DNA of 64,000 nucleotides from CBEULR01 sp965544035. Lineage in GTDB: Bacteria; Bacillota; Desulfotomaculia; Desulfotomaculales; Desulforudaceae. The translations under genes and the position numbers were made by a program. This document shows positions 36,101 to 45,134 of this stretch, one piece after another (positions within the stretch are counted from its first letter, which is position 1; every line of letters starts with the position of its first letter). Location of the stretch: the NCBI GenBank assembly GCA_965544035.1, contig CBEULR010000011.1, positions 25,550-89,549 on the forward strand, written 5' to 3'. The notes beneath the pieces were generated by a model. The model was not told where the DNA came from and searched no databases. It saw only the letters and a program-made list of their open reading frames with translations.

Positions 36101-36330
36101 TCCTCGAATACCAGGTGTCCGCCCAGCCTTCCGCCGGCCAGAGCCTCCGGCGCCGGTTCACCCCGGTGTTTAAAACCGAAGAGGACCGCGCGGATGAAAG
36201 ACAGCAGGGTGGATTTCCCCGCCTCATTCAACCCGAAAACCACCGTCAGATCGGCCTGCAGGTCATCCGGCCCGAGATAATAGTCGTGCAGGATGCCAAA
36301 GCCTTCAATGTGCAGCTCCACCAGTCTCAT
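33145..36330 (-). CDS. yhaN: SMC/Rad50-like ATPase YhaN
   Basis: The 1061-residue ATPase has Walker A GLNEAGKST (33-41), two long coiled coils and a C-terminal signature (QLSRGTAAQLLLS) with Walker B LPLILDDILVDFD. Between the coils, two hydrophobic helices (about 492-535) replace a zinc hook, as in Bacillus YhaN. It should pair with the nuclease YhaO, whose gene overlaps by 4 nt, in DNA end processing or surveillance. The membrane helices suggest the complex is held at the membrane. Confidence 0.92.
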   Translation of the reverse strand: MRLVELHIEGFGILHDYYLGPDDLQADLTVVFGLNEAGKSTLLSFIRAVLFGFKHRGEPAPEALAGGRLGGHLVFEDRRGGRYRVERTAGGSKARFRLILPDGSETDESVLGRRLLQNLSYPVFKNVFAFGMDELRQLENLKQDEIGNYIYGAGTGIEPRKLTAAVNRLRSEMDGLFMSRGRSVPELNRLAKELGELETELRGLRGLPARYRELKEELAAKKARRMALQDACREKREQIGFLDKLLRAGQSWKALGAARAALRELPVVDSFPESGVERLEDLEERVHKASVERDGYLEEIEQHKREMKELVPEAALLAAAEDVRELAEQRSLLASLIADAGEAAAEARRSADECAAGIDRLGPGWSEERLANLDTSIVIRQQIEEHRGKLEAVREREKTLLNEVQRQEENVTRKTSARDEARSVLEAHPVPETPGDTPLEVREQMLDRLEADTRRLAALQTERKHLHERKGDLTGRMETLVLNEQALGAPLPVWAAPLTLVFVMVAAAVGFMLEPLAALSAVLIGVPVAVAVEIARRRSIGRRNRVLGDLEREKQELQRRLSELEQDINRVEAQAETVAQAVEEAAGTVLGTAPVTDAEIMAARHRLAEERRALEKRNTLEEALTGAQNELDRERERLRDKLRELEAVRTEKNKAEGEWKDWLQRAGLDPGLEPAVALSFIDAADRVRELIRTREDRKQKVESLRRRIAELVKRADQLARSLGFAPVTAENAGQSLREMREAVDRALAQEKKRQDLIEKCERLQGQVRACDREIARREQEIRELLETAGAADREDFRRRAAVYARRRELQDTIKSCERDLSLLAGSSRERDRLDKALAAQDPEEYAAQLERTRIEFDNLEQEREDLDQEIGRVSEQLAVMEAGDRLAAVLQKREMLRARFNRKAGEWQVRALALRLLERAKEKYERERQPAVLARASEYLRPMTADRYRRVIAPVGQTDKLEVERGDGTRLGAAQLSRGTAAQLLLSVRLALARQLAETNGAGLPLILDDILVDFDGERLKGAARVLGQVAGEQQVMLFTCHRHILETVTQVCPNAAAVHL

Positions 36331-37616
36331 TCCACCGACTCCCCGTCTCCCAGTAAATCCAGCAGATAGTCTTCCGCCGCCGCCAGCAGTTTCGATTCAT
36401 CCGCCTCTTCGGGGTCTTTTTCCAATAAGGATGCAATCCGGTGTGCAAAAAGAGGCTCCAGGGCGGACAACAAATCGCTGCGGAATTCCGGATCGCGCCG
36501 TGCCCTCCGGGAGAGTGCCACCACATCGCCGAGCAGGGTGCCGCTCCGCTCCAGCTCATCACGGTCCAGCGCGGGTGAGGTGCGCACCCGGATTGATTCG
36601 ATCAGTACAAAGGCCGACCCGCCGGCGTACGCCTCACGCAACTGCCACACGAGATCGTCGATGTAGGCAGGGACGAGAGTTGAATGCAGAGGACCCCGAC
36701 CGGTAATCTCAAACCGCACGACCACATCCCGGTCCGGGTTTTCCGCAGCCGCCCCGCGGAGAGCCTGTTCCAGCGTGTCGATAAGATCCTGCTCGGTCGT
36801 CGTCTCGCCGATCGCCACCTCCCGCCGCAGCCAGCGGATGCAGTCCACGGCCACAAATTCGGGGTGCACCGCCCCGCCCTCGTAAACATTGACCAGATAG
36901 CAGCCGCGCTCTCCCGTCTCCCGCACATCCCTCCCCTGGGGATTTCCCGCGTACACCACACACGGAGCCCCGCTATGCAAAACACGCGGTTCGTGCACAT
37001 GACCCAGTGCCCAGTAATCAAAGCCCGATGCCGTAAGCTCGGCCAGCCTGCAAGGCGCGTAATCCTCGTGCCCGCCGGTCGAATCGACATTGGCGTGCAG
37101 CAGGGCGACGGCAAACGGGGCATCGGCCTCCCTTACGAACAACCGGGCCAGGTTCTCGGTCACCGACCGGTTCGGGTAGCTGATGCCGTAAACGCGGGCG
37201 ATCTCCTTACCGTCCCTGACCACCGGACAGGACTCAACCTTCTCGGTCCCGAAGACATGCACCCCTGCCGGGGGTGCCAGCCCCGCCCGCCAGCCACCGG
37301 CGTGGTCGTGATTCCCATATACAAGAAAGGCCGGAATGCCGGCCTCGGAGAGCCTCGCCAGCCCCGCGTGCAGCCGGAGCTGTGCCCGCAGGCTGCGGTC
37401 GGCCTCATCAAACACATCCCCGGCCAGAAGCAGAAAATCGGCCTTCTCCGCCAGGCACAGATCAATAATCCGGTTAAAGGCGCAGAATGTGGATTCGCGC
37501 AGGCGGCGCAGAATCTCCGCCCCGTTTTCCAGGCGTTCCAGATCCTGTTCAAAACCTTTGAACGGGCTGTCCAAATGCAGATCGGCCGCGTGCACAAATC
37601 GAAATGAAATACCCAA
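36327..37616 (-). CDS. yhaO: Metallophosphoesterase/exonuclease YhaO (SbcD/Mre11-like)
   Basis: The 429-residue phosphoesterase shows the SbcD motif set: HAADLHLDSPF, LLAGDVFDEADR, VYGNHDHAGG and LGHVHEPRVL. It should be the nuclease partner of YhaN, with which it overlaps by 4 nt. TTG start lies 7 nt after GGAGG. The gap upstream (37617-37756) separates it from the prepilin peptidase and holds no gene. Confidence 0.93.
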   Translation of the reverse strand: MGISFRFVHAADLHLDSPFKGFEQDLERLENGAEILRRLRESTFCAFNRIIDLCLAEKADFLLLAGDVFDEADRSLRAQLRLHAGLARLSEAGIPAFLVYGNHDHAGGWRAGLAPPAGVHVFGTEKVESCPVVRDGKEIARVYGISYPNRSVTENLARLFVREADAPFAVALLHANVDSTGGHEDYAPCRLAELTASGFDYWALGHVHEPRVLHSGAPCVVYAGNPQGRDVRETGERGCYLVNVYEGGAVHPEFVAVDCIRWLRREVAIGETTTEQDLIDTLEQALRGAAAENPDRDVVVRFEITGRGPLHSTLVPAYIDDLVWQLREAYAGGSAFVLIESIRVRTSPALDRDELERSGTLLGDVVALSRRARRDPEFRSDLLSALEPLFAHRIASLLEKDPEEADESKLLAAAEDYLLDLLGDGESVE

Positions 37617-37756
37617 TTACAAACCTCCTGCTTATCCTGAAAACAGCTTGGTGCTCCCGTGTCATTTCTTTACTTGGCTGCTTCTGAAAGCGCTTCGGCA
37701 ACGGCCTCAGCGCCATAGTACCATGTTTGTACGTCCGACGGGTTTACATCCGGTGA

Positions 37757-38509
37757 CTACTGCAGAAAACTCCAGTACCAGCCGGCCAGGTTTTCAGCCC
37801 ACAACAGGGCAACCAGCCCCCCAGCCGCCAGAAAGGGTCCGAAAGGAATCGGATCCTTCCGCTTCTTGACCCCGGTGATCAGCAGTATCGCGCCCACGAG
37901 CCCCCCGGCGAGGAAAGCCAGGAACAGCGCCATGACCACCCCCGAGGGACCCAGGAAAAGCCCCATCAGCGCGGAAAGCTTGATGTCGCCGCCTCCCATT
38001 CCTCCCCGGGAAATCTCGGCCACTGCCAGCATGAAGAGCCCCGCCCCGAGAAAAGCAAGGCCCCCCAGCTTCAGGGCTTCCCACGATTGCAGGGCGGTCA
38101 GGGGCAGCCCCGTCACCAAACCGGCGATAATAACCTTGTTGGGGATGATCCCGTGCCGGAGGTCGGTCACCGTAACCACAATCAGAACGGATACAAAAAC
38201 CCAACCGGCAAGCGTCTCCCAGGACCAGCCGAACCGAAGCCAGGTCATCACGAACAAGAGGCCGGTAATAAACTCGACCAGCGGATATTGCCACGAAAAC
38301 GGCACCCCGCACGACCGGCATCTGCCCCGTAAATAGAAGTAGCTCAGCACCGGCACCAGTTCCATCACGCCGAGTCTCTTCCCGCAGGAAGCGCACCGCG
38401 ATGGCGGGGATATTACCGATTTCCCGGCCGGAATCCGGCAAATGCAGACATTCAGGAAGCTGCCCACCGTGATCCCGGTCAGAAACACCAACAAATACTG
38501 CACAAACAT
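37757..38509 (-). CDS. pilD: Prepilin peptidase / N-methyltransferase (type IV leader peptidase)
   Basis: The 250-residue membrane protease cleaves and N-methylates type IV prepilins. The N-terminal domain has two CxxC pairs (CASCGKRLG, CRSCGVPF), and the two catalytic aspartates are in VTDLRHGIIP and GGGDIKLSALMG. About eight membrane segments. No pilin or secretion genes are nearby except a PilM-like protein at 31078, so the substrates are encoded elsewhere. Confidence 0.95.
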   Translation of the reverse strand: MFVQYLLVFLTGITVGSFLNVCICRIPAGKSVISPPSRCASCGKRLGVMELVPVLSYFYLRGRCRSCGVPFSWQYPLVEFITGLLFVMTWLRFGWSWETLAGWVFVSVLIVVTVTDLRHGIIPNKVIIAGLVTGLPLTALQSWEALKLGGLAFLGAGLFMLAVAEISRGGMGGGDIKLSALMGLFLGPSGVVMALFLAFLAGGLVGAILLITGVKKRKDPIPFGPFLAAGGLVALLWAENLAGWYWSFLQ

Positions 38510-38620
38510 TCCGCTGCTCCAGTCTCTCCTGCCTCAGCCCTTACACGTCCCGCCGCACATCTCTACTCCCCATTAATTCCATTAATTCGCGACCTTCCCT
38601 GCCGGTCGCCGCGTTTTTCC

Positions 38621-38650
38621 CATAATAAAGCGGGCGGCCTCAGCCGCCCG
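38621..38650 (-). terminator. Terminator of nrdJ
   Basis: CGGGCGGC/GCCGCCCG stem with a TGAG loop, followed by CTTTATTAT on the minus strand. Confidence 0.8.
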
Positions 38651-38682
38651 TTCCGGAGTTTCGACATATTTATCATACACTC

Positions 38683-41600
38683 TTAACACTTGCTAAAGCC
38701 GCAGTTGCGGCATACAAAGCATCCCTCGGCCCGCTCCATCTTCAGCCCGCACATTTCACAGACATCGGGCGGTGCGTCCGGATCGGTTACAACAGGAGCG
38801 CAGGAATCCTTGGCGCCGCCGTTGCACCGTTTTTCCAGCTCGGCCTTTATTTCGGTCAGTTTGCGGGCGATTGCCGAAGCGCAGGACTTGCCCGGCGAGA
38901 CCCGTTTGCCGCGCCCCCGCGCCAGTTGATAGGCCGGGCAGGCATGCGTGGAATTCAGCTGTTCGATAATCTGATCAACCTGGATACCACCGCGGATGGC
39001 CAGACTGATCAGACGTGAAGTGGCCTCGGTGTAAATGAGGCATCCGCCGTCCGAACCCGTGGTGATAAAGGTCTCCAAAATATCTCCCGTTTCCGGGTGA
39101 TAGTTCACGGTCAGATAAATCTTTCCGCAACCCGAATCCAGGCGGTGGGTTACCCCGTGCGCATTTTCGGGTCGGGGCAGGATATCACCCCGGGCAAGGT
39201 CCCCCGGCATTTGGGCACCCTTCTTCTTGCCGACGGTGATCACGCCCTGTTTGCATCCGTCGCGGAAAACGGTGATCCCCTTAAGGTTAAGCTCATACGC
39301 CATCCGGTAACAGTCTTCGATGTCCTGAATGGTGGCCTCGTTCGGCAGGTTCACCGTCTTGCTGACGGCATTATCAACCCACTTCTGCACTTCGGCCTGC
39401 ATCAGGATATGATCCTCCGGCCTAATGTCCTGAGCACCCTTAAAGATCTTTTCAATCTCCTCCGGAATTCCTTCCACACCCTGACATCCACCGCGCCGGG
39501 CCACCTCGGACATCACTTCCCGCGGCACCTGGTACTTTTCGCAGTACTCCAGGAACAGCGGGGAGAAAACCTCGAACGAGCCGGCCACGTCGGTATCCTT
39601 GGTATAGGCCACGGCAAAAATGGGCTCGATCCCGTACCCCTCGCATCCGGCGATGGTGGTCACGCTGCCGGTGGGCGCCACGGTGATGCAGGCCGCGTTC
39701 CGCCGCTTCTCATCGGGATAGAAAATGCTCTGCTCCCAGTCCGGGAAACAGCCGCGCTCCTCGGCCAGGGCACGCGAATAATCGTGCGCCGCCTCCTGAA
39801 CGGCCTTCAAGACCGTTCCGGTGAATTGCCTGCCTTCCTCGCTGTCATAAGCAAGGCCCATCCTGATCAGCAGGTCGTGCAGCCCGGTATACCCAAGCCC
39901 GACCTTGCGGGTGGCCTGGGTGGCTTCGGCAATGAAGTCCAGGGGGTAGTCGGCCACGTCGATCATATTGTCGAGAAACCGGATGCCGAGCCCCACGGTT
40001 TCCCGCAGCAGATCCCAGTCCACCTCATAGCCGTCCCCGTCCTGCTTGAGCATCCGTGCCAGGTTGATGCTCCCCAGCAGGCAGGACTCACCCGGAGACA
40101 ACGGCTGTTCCCCGCAGTTGTGTACGAATAGGCCATTGGCATCAAAGGCATTGACACCTGGCACCTGAACGTCATAGACGTCTTCAATCCCGTCATCTTC
40201 AACCGTTAAGACCGTGGCTATAAAACGCTCCCGATTGAGTTCCCGTTTATAAGAGCCAAGAAGTGATTTTAACTTTGAAGCCTTGTAAGTGTCACTGAAA
40301 CCCACTCGATCAGCAAACACCCGCAGGTTGTCTCTGCTGATAACCAGTTCATGCTGTGCCTTGATCCGGTATTCCTTCAGCTCACGGTTGCCGTCCGGCA
40401 TCATTTTCTTGCCCGCCGGGCGTCTTTCCCCATATATGGTGCTGCAAATCCCCAGCCTCAATAGCATCCGTTGAACGGCGGACAGCAGTTCCAAGTTGCT
40501 TTGGGCCAGCCTTACACTGATCCCCTTTTGCTGACTTCCAATTACTGCCCCATCAGCGTCAAACAACCCGCGCAAAAACCCACGGTAACCATCTGAAGAC
40601 GCCTTCTCGAGCTGCGGTGTGACCGTCTTGTGCCCCGGTGTCATTCCGACACTTTCAGCCAAATCCCTTAGGCTCGCCAGTTTAAGTCTGTATTCGCTAC
40701 CGTTTCCAACGGAAAACCAACCCGAAAAATCGGATCTGTGAGGCAACTCTTCCGCATACTGCGCCGCCTCTCTCATAACTGACTTGACACCAAGGTCGGC
40801 ACTGTCGTCACCATTACTCGCACGTTCACTAGTGTATATGCTCAGGACAGCCGAATCCTTCTTCAGTGTCCCATCCCCAACCAGGAGACCGAGCAGGTAG
40901 CCTTCTCCTTCGGTCAGTATCCCCGGCCAACCCTCAAATGCCCGGTGGTTGTGTAGACAGACATGGTCTCCCGGCTTCAAGTCCTCAACCTTAACCCATT
41001 CCCGAACGATACGGTGGCGTGTTTTATCCGCCACCCGGAGGATCAGGTGGTCACCGGTCAGGCGCAGGGAATACCCTTCCCGTGTTCTCAGTCGGACAAC
41101 CCTTTTCGTACCTGTCTTAAAGAATCCTTCCGAACCGCTGCTGTAGGCAATCCCATTAATCATGGCCCTAAACGGTCGTCCGACAAGCTCTTTAACCATG
41201 CAGGGTCCTTCTGCCGTGGCCACCCACGTGTCACCAGTGACACACGGGTTGGTAGCATTTATCAATTTGCCAGGAACCGGGTTGTCGCGCTGCAGGCGGT
41301 CGATAAAAACAATGCCCGGATCGCCGCAGGCGTGCGCCGACTCCGTGATCATATCCCACAGATCCCTCGCCCGCACGGTCTCGTAGACCTTTCCGTTAAA
41401 GACCAGGGGCCATTCCTCATCCTGCTCCAGAGCCTGCATAAAAGCGTCGGTGACCCCCACGGAAAGATTGAAGTGCGTGATCCCGCCGTCACGCTTGCAA
41501 TTGATGAAGTTGATGATCTCCGGATGATCAATATTCAGGATGCCCATCGATGCCCCGCGGCGCACCCCGCCCTGCATCACCATCCCCGAAGAGGCGTCAT

Positions 41601-42048
41601 AGAGGCGGATCAGTTCGACCACACCGCTGGCCTGTCCCTTGGTGGAACTGACCAATGCCCCGCGCGGACGAATGCTGCTGAAGTTGTATCCGACGCCTCC
41701 CCCGGATTTGAAGACCAGCGCCGTGTCCTTCAGCGTGTCGTACATCGATTCGAGCGAGTCCTCAACCGCCAGAACAAAGCAGGCGCCGGGCTGCCAGGGG
41801 CGGTCCGTCTTCCCCATATTCGCCCAGATCGGCGTTGAAGGAACAAAAAGAAGGCTTCCGATCGCTGCGGCAAACCTTTCTTCCCAAACACTTCTGTCTT
41901 CGGGTTTTTCGGCCTTTGCGGCCGCCCCCGCCAGACGGTAAACCGCCTGTTCAAAGGTTTCAACCACCCTGCCCTCATCGTCCTTTTGTGCATACCGGGC
42001 GTCAAATACCTTCTGACCGCTGTCCGACAACTGGGCGATATCAACCAA
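38683..42048 (-). CDS. nrdJ: Adenosylcobalamin-dependent ribonucleotide reductase (class II) with intein
   Basis: The 1121-residue precursor encodes a 745-residue class II reductase interrupted by a 376-residue intein (residues 269-644). The host part has STPIWANMG, the GGGVGYNFSSIRPRG and QGGVRRGASMGIL regions, NPCGEQPL split by the intein, and a C-terminal CEMCG...CRNCG metal/redox tail. After splicing, it reduces ribonucleotides using a B12-derived radical and works with or without oxygen. TTG start after AGAGAGGATG. It complements the class III enzyme at 5876-7972. Confidence 0.95.
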   Translation of the reverse strand: MVDIAQLSDSGQKVFDARYAQKDDEGRVVETFEQAVYRLAGAAAKAEKPEDRSVWEERFAAAIGSLLFVPSTPIWANMGKTDRPWQPGACFVLAVEDSLESMYDTLKDTALVFKSGGGVGYNFSSIRPRGALVSSTKGQASGVVELIRLYDASSGMVMQGGVRRGASMGILNIDHPEIINFINCKRDGGITHFNLSVGVTDAFMQALEQDEEWPLVFNGKVYETVRARDLWDMITESAHACGDPGIVFIDRLQRDNPVPGKLINATNPCVTGDTWVATAEGPCMVKELVGRPFRAMINGIAYSSGSEGFFKTGTKRVVRLRTREGYSLRLTGDHLILRVADKTRHRIVREWVKVEDLKPGDHVCLHNHRAFEGWPGILTEGEGYLLGLLVGDGTLKKDSAVLSIYTSERASNGDDSADLGVKSVMREAAQYAEELPHRSDFSGWFSVGNGSEYRLKLASLRDLAESVGMTPGHKTVTPQLEKASSDGYRGFLRGLFDADGAVIGSQQKGISVRLAQSNLELLSAVQRMLLRLGICSTIYGERRPAGKKMMPDGNRELKEYRIKAQHELVISRDNLRVFADRVGFSDTYKASKLKSLLGSYKRELNRERFIATVLTVEDDGIEDVYDVQVPGVNAFDANGLFVHNCGEQPLSPGESCLLGSINLARMLKQDGDGYEVDWDLLRETVGLGIRFLDNMIDVADYPLDFIAEATQATRKVGLGYTGLHDLLIRMGLAYDSEEGRQFTGTVLKAVQEAAHDYSRALAEERGCFPDWEQSIFYPDEKRRNAACITVAPTGSVTTIAGCEGYGIEPIFAVAYTKDTDVAGSFEVFSPLFLEYCEKYQVPREVMSEVARRGGCQGVEGIPEEIEKIFKGAQDIRPEDHILMQAEVQKWVDNAVSKTVNLPNEATIQDIEDCYRMAYELNLKGITVFRDGCKQGVITVGKKKGAQMPGDLARGDILPRPENAHGVTHRLDSGCGKIYLTVNYHPETGDILETFITTGSDGGCLIYTEATSRLISLAIRGGIQVDQIIEQLNSTHACPAYQLARGRGKRVSPGKSCASAIARKLTEIKAELEKRCNGGAKDSCAPVVTDPDAPPDVCEMCGLKMERAEGCFVCRNCGFSKC
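40117..41244 (-). mobile_element. Intein with LAGLIDADG homing endonuclease in nrdJ
   Basis: The intein begins with Cys1 (CVTGDTWVAT), contains block B TGDHLILR, two LAGLIDADG-type helices (YLLGLLVGDG and FLRGLFDADG, 115-125 and 223-232 of the intein), and ends FVHN before the +1 Cys of the host. All splicing residues (Cys1, block-B His, penultimate His, terminal Asn, +1 Cys) are present, so it should splice. The insertion falls between the Pro and Cys of the active-site NPCGE motif, a known reductase insertion site. The endonuclease also looks intact. Confidence 0.93.
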
Positions 42049-42065
42049 CGCAGCTACATCCTCTC

Positions 42066-42187
42066 TGAATACTAGTAATACTTGGTAATCAGAACTCAGG
42101 AGTCAAGAATCAGAATAAACAAGGAAAGAATCAAAAACAATCCGCTCTACTGAATACTGAATCCTGACTACTGAATACTTCTGAATT
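42066..42187. repeat. Degenerate ACTGAATACT word repeat upstream of nrdJ
   Basis: Two blocks (42066-42118 and 42148-42187) consist of drifting words such as CTGAATACT, AATCCTGACTA and ACTGAATACT. The first block adjoins the nrdJ ribosome site, so the repeat fills most of the gap between nrdJ and the FapA-like gene. Confidence 0.6.
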
Positions 42188-42228
42188 ATTTTACATCATG
42201 TACCTCTGCTGGTAAACCCACAGGTTGA

Positions 42229-43845
42229 CTAACCTGCAGGCATCCCCTCCACCAGGATTCGCCCGGACCGCTTGTCATACCGCGCCCTCAGGTTTTTTAG
42301 GTTTTCCCGGACGGTGGCACTCCGTGGACCCACACGGATGATCAGTTCCGGGTATGCGGTGTTGATGCGCACGTGGCCGGTGGTGCTCAGGTGAATCTCG
42401 GTGGTCCCCAGACCCCGGCGCGACCCCGACCGGTTGACAATCACTCCCCGGCCTACTTTAAGCGAACCCCCGCGCAGTGCGCCGTCGATCACCGCGTCTT
42501 CACCGGCGTGCATCACCGAAGTATAGGCGCCGCAACCGGTCACATAGATGCTGCGGGCGGCCTCCACGAACGTGTTTGCCACCGAATACATAAACACGTT
42601 CCCCTTCGGACGGGCCAATTCGGTGAGTTCGGCAGCCGCAAACCGCAACCGGCTCAAGAGCTTCAAGGCCTCCTTCAGGTCACCGGCGGTCAGCGGGTTG
42701 TTCAGGAACATACTTGCAGCTGATTCGATGCCGTCATTAAGCTGGGCAGGAACGTACAGCCGGTGTTCCACCGCCTCCCGGCGGTACCGGTCCAGCTCGC
42801 GGACCACTGCCGGGATACCGCTGTATTTGTGGCTGATCACCGCATCCAAGGCCTCGCCTCCGGTGATGCTCCTTCCCCTTTCACGGGCGGCGTTTTCCAG
42901 ATCGCGTGCGGCCAGGATGGCCTTTCCGAGGTGGTTGATCAGCTTATCCAGGGGTTCGACATACCGTTCCAGATGCTTGTTGGCGATTCCGGCGGTGATT
43001 TCACTGGAGGCTACGGCACCGTGAATGATCACATCTCCCGTCGCTTCAAGCACGGCACCGGTTACCGAACCGTGTACTTCAATGTCACCCTGTGCCTGTA
43101 CCTGCATCCCCTCGTTTACCGAGCCGTCAACCCGCACATTCCCCTTGAAACGCACATTCCCGGTGTGCCGGGACACGTCACCCTCGATTTCCAGGACCGG
43201 AGTAACCGAAAAACGGTAGACCCTTCCCCGCCGCACGACCTCAGGCCGACCGCTGAGCGTCGCCCGCACGGCCCTGCCGCCATCAACCAGCTCAACCCCT
43301 GATCCGGCTTCGAGAAAGACGCGGGCGGGTGGTTTCGCCGGTACGGTCTTCCCGGTAACAGTCCTGCCGTTCTTGCCCGGGATACCGGCCTTCTTGCAGG
43401 CCAGTATCTCCCCCGCCGCCACCGACGGAAAATCCTTCAGCTCAAAATAGTCAAGGTCTCCGTCCGCGCTGATCACCGGTTTCCCCTTCCCGGGCTCCTC
43501 AAAGTAGATTTCCACCTCTTCATCCACGGGCAGAGTGGGTTCAACGCCCATCGCCGCCAGAAACAGCCCTTCTTGTGCCTGATTCAGAACATCTTCCAGA
43601 CTGGTGCGGAGAATCCCGAAAACAACGCCGTTCCGGGCCAGTTGTTCCATAACCCCGGCCAGACTGGTGCATGCCCGCTTACGGTATACCGGCGCGTGCT
43701 CGGCCGCTGATTCGGGTGTCTGCGCCGCGCCGGCGCCGGCCGATGAGGTAATCAAGGTGTCCGGCCGAATCTCGAGCCAGGCCTTCATACCGTCCTTATC
43801 CACACTAACCCGGCATAATCCGGGCAGCACGGTTGCCTCCAGCAC
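42229..43845 (-). CDS. FapA-like (DUF342) polymerising beta-solenoid protein
   Basis: The 538-residue soluble protein has the DUF342 pattern: an N-terminal domain ending near SADGDLDYFELKDFPSVAAGEILACKKAGIPGKNGRTV..., a right-handed beta-helix core with repeated VRFKGNVRVDGSVNEGMQVQAQGDIEVHGSV-like strands (quoted in part), and a C-terminal helical and beta part. Related FapA proteins influence membrane or signalling state. GTG at 43845 has GGGGGTGG upstream; the frame is open to 44028 but would run into the divergent methyltransferase leader. Confidence 0.85.
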   Translation of the reverse strand: MLEATVLPGLCRVSVDKDGMKAWLEIRPDTLITSSAGAGAAQTPESAAEHAPVYRKRACTSLAGVMEQLARNGVVFGILRTSLEDVLNQAQEGLFLAAMGVEPTLPVDEEVEIYFEEPGKGKPVISADGDLDYFELKDFPSVAAGEILACKKAGIPGKNGRTVTGKTVPAKPPARVFLEAGSGVELVDGGRAVRATLSGRPEVVRRGRVYRFSVTPVLEIEGDVSRHTGNVRFKGNVRVDGSVNEGMQVQAQGDIEVHGSVTGAVLEATGDVIIHGAVASSEITAGIANKHLERYVEPLDKLINHLGKAILAARDLENAARERGRSITGGEALDAVISHKYSGIPAVVRELDRYRREAVEHRLYVPAQLNDGIESAASMFLNNPLTAGDLKEALKLLSRLRFAAAELTELARPKGNVFMYSVANTFVEAARSIYVTGCGAYTSVMHAGEDAVIDGALRGGSLKVGRGVIVNRSGSRRGLGTTEIHLSTTGHVRINTAYPELIIRVGPRSATVRENLKNLRARYDKRSGRILVEGMPAG

Positions 43846-43887
43846 GCGAACCACCCCCGTTAAGATAGTATTCGACAAAAATTGGCT

Positions 43888-43915
43888 GATTCCTGGAAAC
43901 AGGAACAGCCCTCGC
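43888..43915. other. Hairpin with GAAA loop in the divergent FapA/methyltransferase gap
   Basis: GGCTG-A-TTCCTG pairs with CAGGAA-CAGCC around a GAAA loop on the plus strand. It lies between two divergent starts and could belong to either leader. Confidence 0.4.
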
Positions 43916-43999
43916 CAATCTGCCCGGGAGGGTAATTCACGGTGTCTGCCGAATACTACCCTTGAGCAAAGAAGATGGAGAGGCGGCACAGACAGCAAA

Positions 44000-45100
44000 A
44001 TGAAACATAACGGAATCATCAACGGCAAGCCGGGTGCCGCTCACCGGTCCGAGACGGTGCCCGTCGACGCCGCCAAGCTGATCGAACGCGTGGACACCAT
44101 CCTGGAACAATCCGACCTCGGCCGGTTAAAGGAACAGACCGCGGCGCTCAAATCGGCCTTTGAAACGCGCACCCTGGAACCGGAAAACGGAGACGGGCTC
44201 TGGCTGAAACCGGGAACCTTCCTGGAGGAACTCAACCAGATTATGGATGCCTTTACCCTGGAACGCGCCCGCTATTACGCTAAACGCTTAAGGAAAGGGC
44301 TCGTCGAGGTCAAGACCCCGGCCGTGAATGATATCAACCTGAGACGCTGGAAGGATTATGACGACATCCTGACCGACAGTCTCTGGAACATCGAGCGCCG
44401 TGACGGTTCAGGCGCCCATCTGGGCTGGTACTGGGGCAACTTCATCCCCCAAATTCCGCATCAGCTGATGATGCGCTACACCAAGCGCGGCGACCTGGTG
44501 GCCGATCCCTTCGCGGGGAGCGGAACGACGCTGATCGAGTGCCGCCGGCTGGGCCGCCACGGCATCGGCGTGGAAATCAATCCGGAGACGGCACAAAAAG
44601 CGCGGGAAAGGGTCGCCCAGGAAGCCAACCCCTTCAATGTGGTCACCAGACTGACCGTGGGTGACAGCAGGGTCTTTGACTTCGGGGCGCTGATCCGTGA
44701 TCTGGGACGCGACGCCGTCGACCTATACCTGATGCACCCGCCCTATCACGACATCATTCGCTTTACCGACAACGAACGTGACCTCTCCAATGCCGCCGGT
44801 ACGGCGGAGTTTCTGGAAATGTTCGGAGAGGTGCTGGACAACACCCTGCCCCTGCTCCGCAAGGGCCGCTTTGTCGGCATCGTCATCGGCGACAAGTACC
44901 ACCGGGGAGAGTGGATCCCGCTCGGCTTTTACTGCATGCAGGAGGCCATGAAGCGGGGTCTCACCCTGAAGAGTATCGTCGTAAAGAATTTTGAGGAGAC
45001 CAAAGGCAAGAGAAACCAGAAGGAGCTGTGGCGGTACCGCGCCCTGGCCGGTGGCTTCTATGTCTTCAAACACGAGTACATCCTGATCTTGCGCAAGTAA
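44000..45100 (+). CDS. Orphan DNA methyltransferase (N4/N6 amino-methylase) with HPPY motif
   Basis: The 366-residue protein has an N-terminal helical region, then the motif-X-like segment IPQIPHQLMMRYTKRGDLV, motif I DPFAGSGTTLIECRRLGRHGIGVEI, and the catalytic motif IV written MHPPYHDIIRF. A His replaces the Asp or Ser/Thr that normally precedes PPY. The order motif X, I, IV is that of a beta-type or circularly permuted amino-methylase. No restriction endonuclease gene is adjacent, so it would be a solitary methylase. ATG at 44000 is chosen by context; the ribosome site is weak. Confidence 0.8.
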   Translation: MKHNGIINGKPGAAHRSETVPVDAAKLIERVDTILEQSDLGRLKEQTAALKSAFETRTLEPENGDGLWLKPGTFLEELNQIMDAFTLERARYYAKRLRKGLVEVKTPAVNDINLRRWKDYDDILTDSLWNIERRDGSGAHLGWYWGNFIPQIPHQLMMRYTKRGDLVADPFAGSGTTLIECRRLGRHGIGVEINPETAQKARERVAQEANPFNVVTRLTVGDSRVFDFGALIRDLGRDAVDLYLMHPPYHDIIRFTDNERDLSNAAGTAEFLEMFGEVLDNTLPLLRKGRFVGIVIGDKYHRGEWIPLGFYCMQEAMKRGLTLKSIVVKNFEETKGKRNQKELWRYRALAGGFYVFKHEYILILRK

Positions 45101-45134
45101 TCGCTTCCCCGCCGCAATTAGTTGTTAGCATCAT

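Noticed and set aside
37680..37760. GTCCGACGGGTTTACATCCGGTGAC resemblance to the repeat hairpins, possible third copy
   Set aside because: Only the short hairpin-like core resembles the repeats; the rest cannot be aligned, so it is not counted as a copy.
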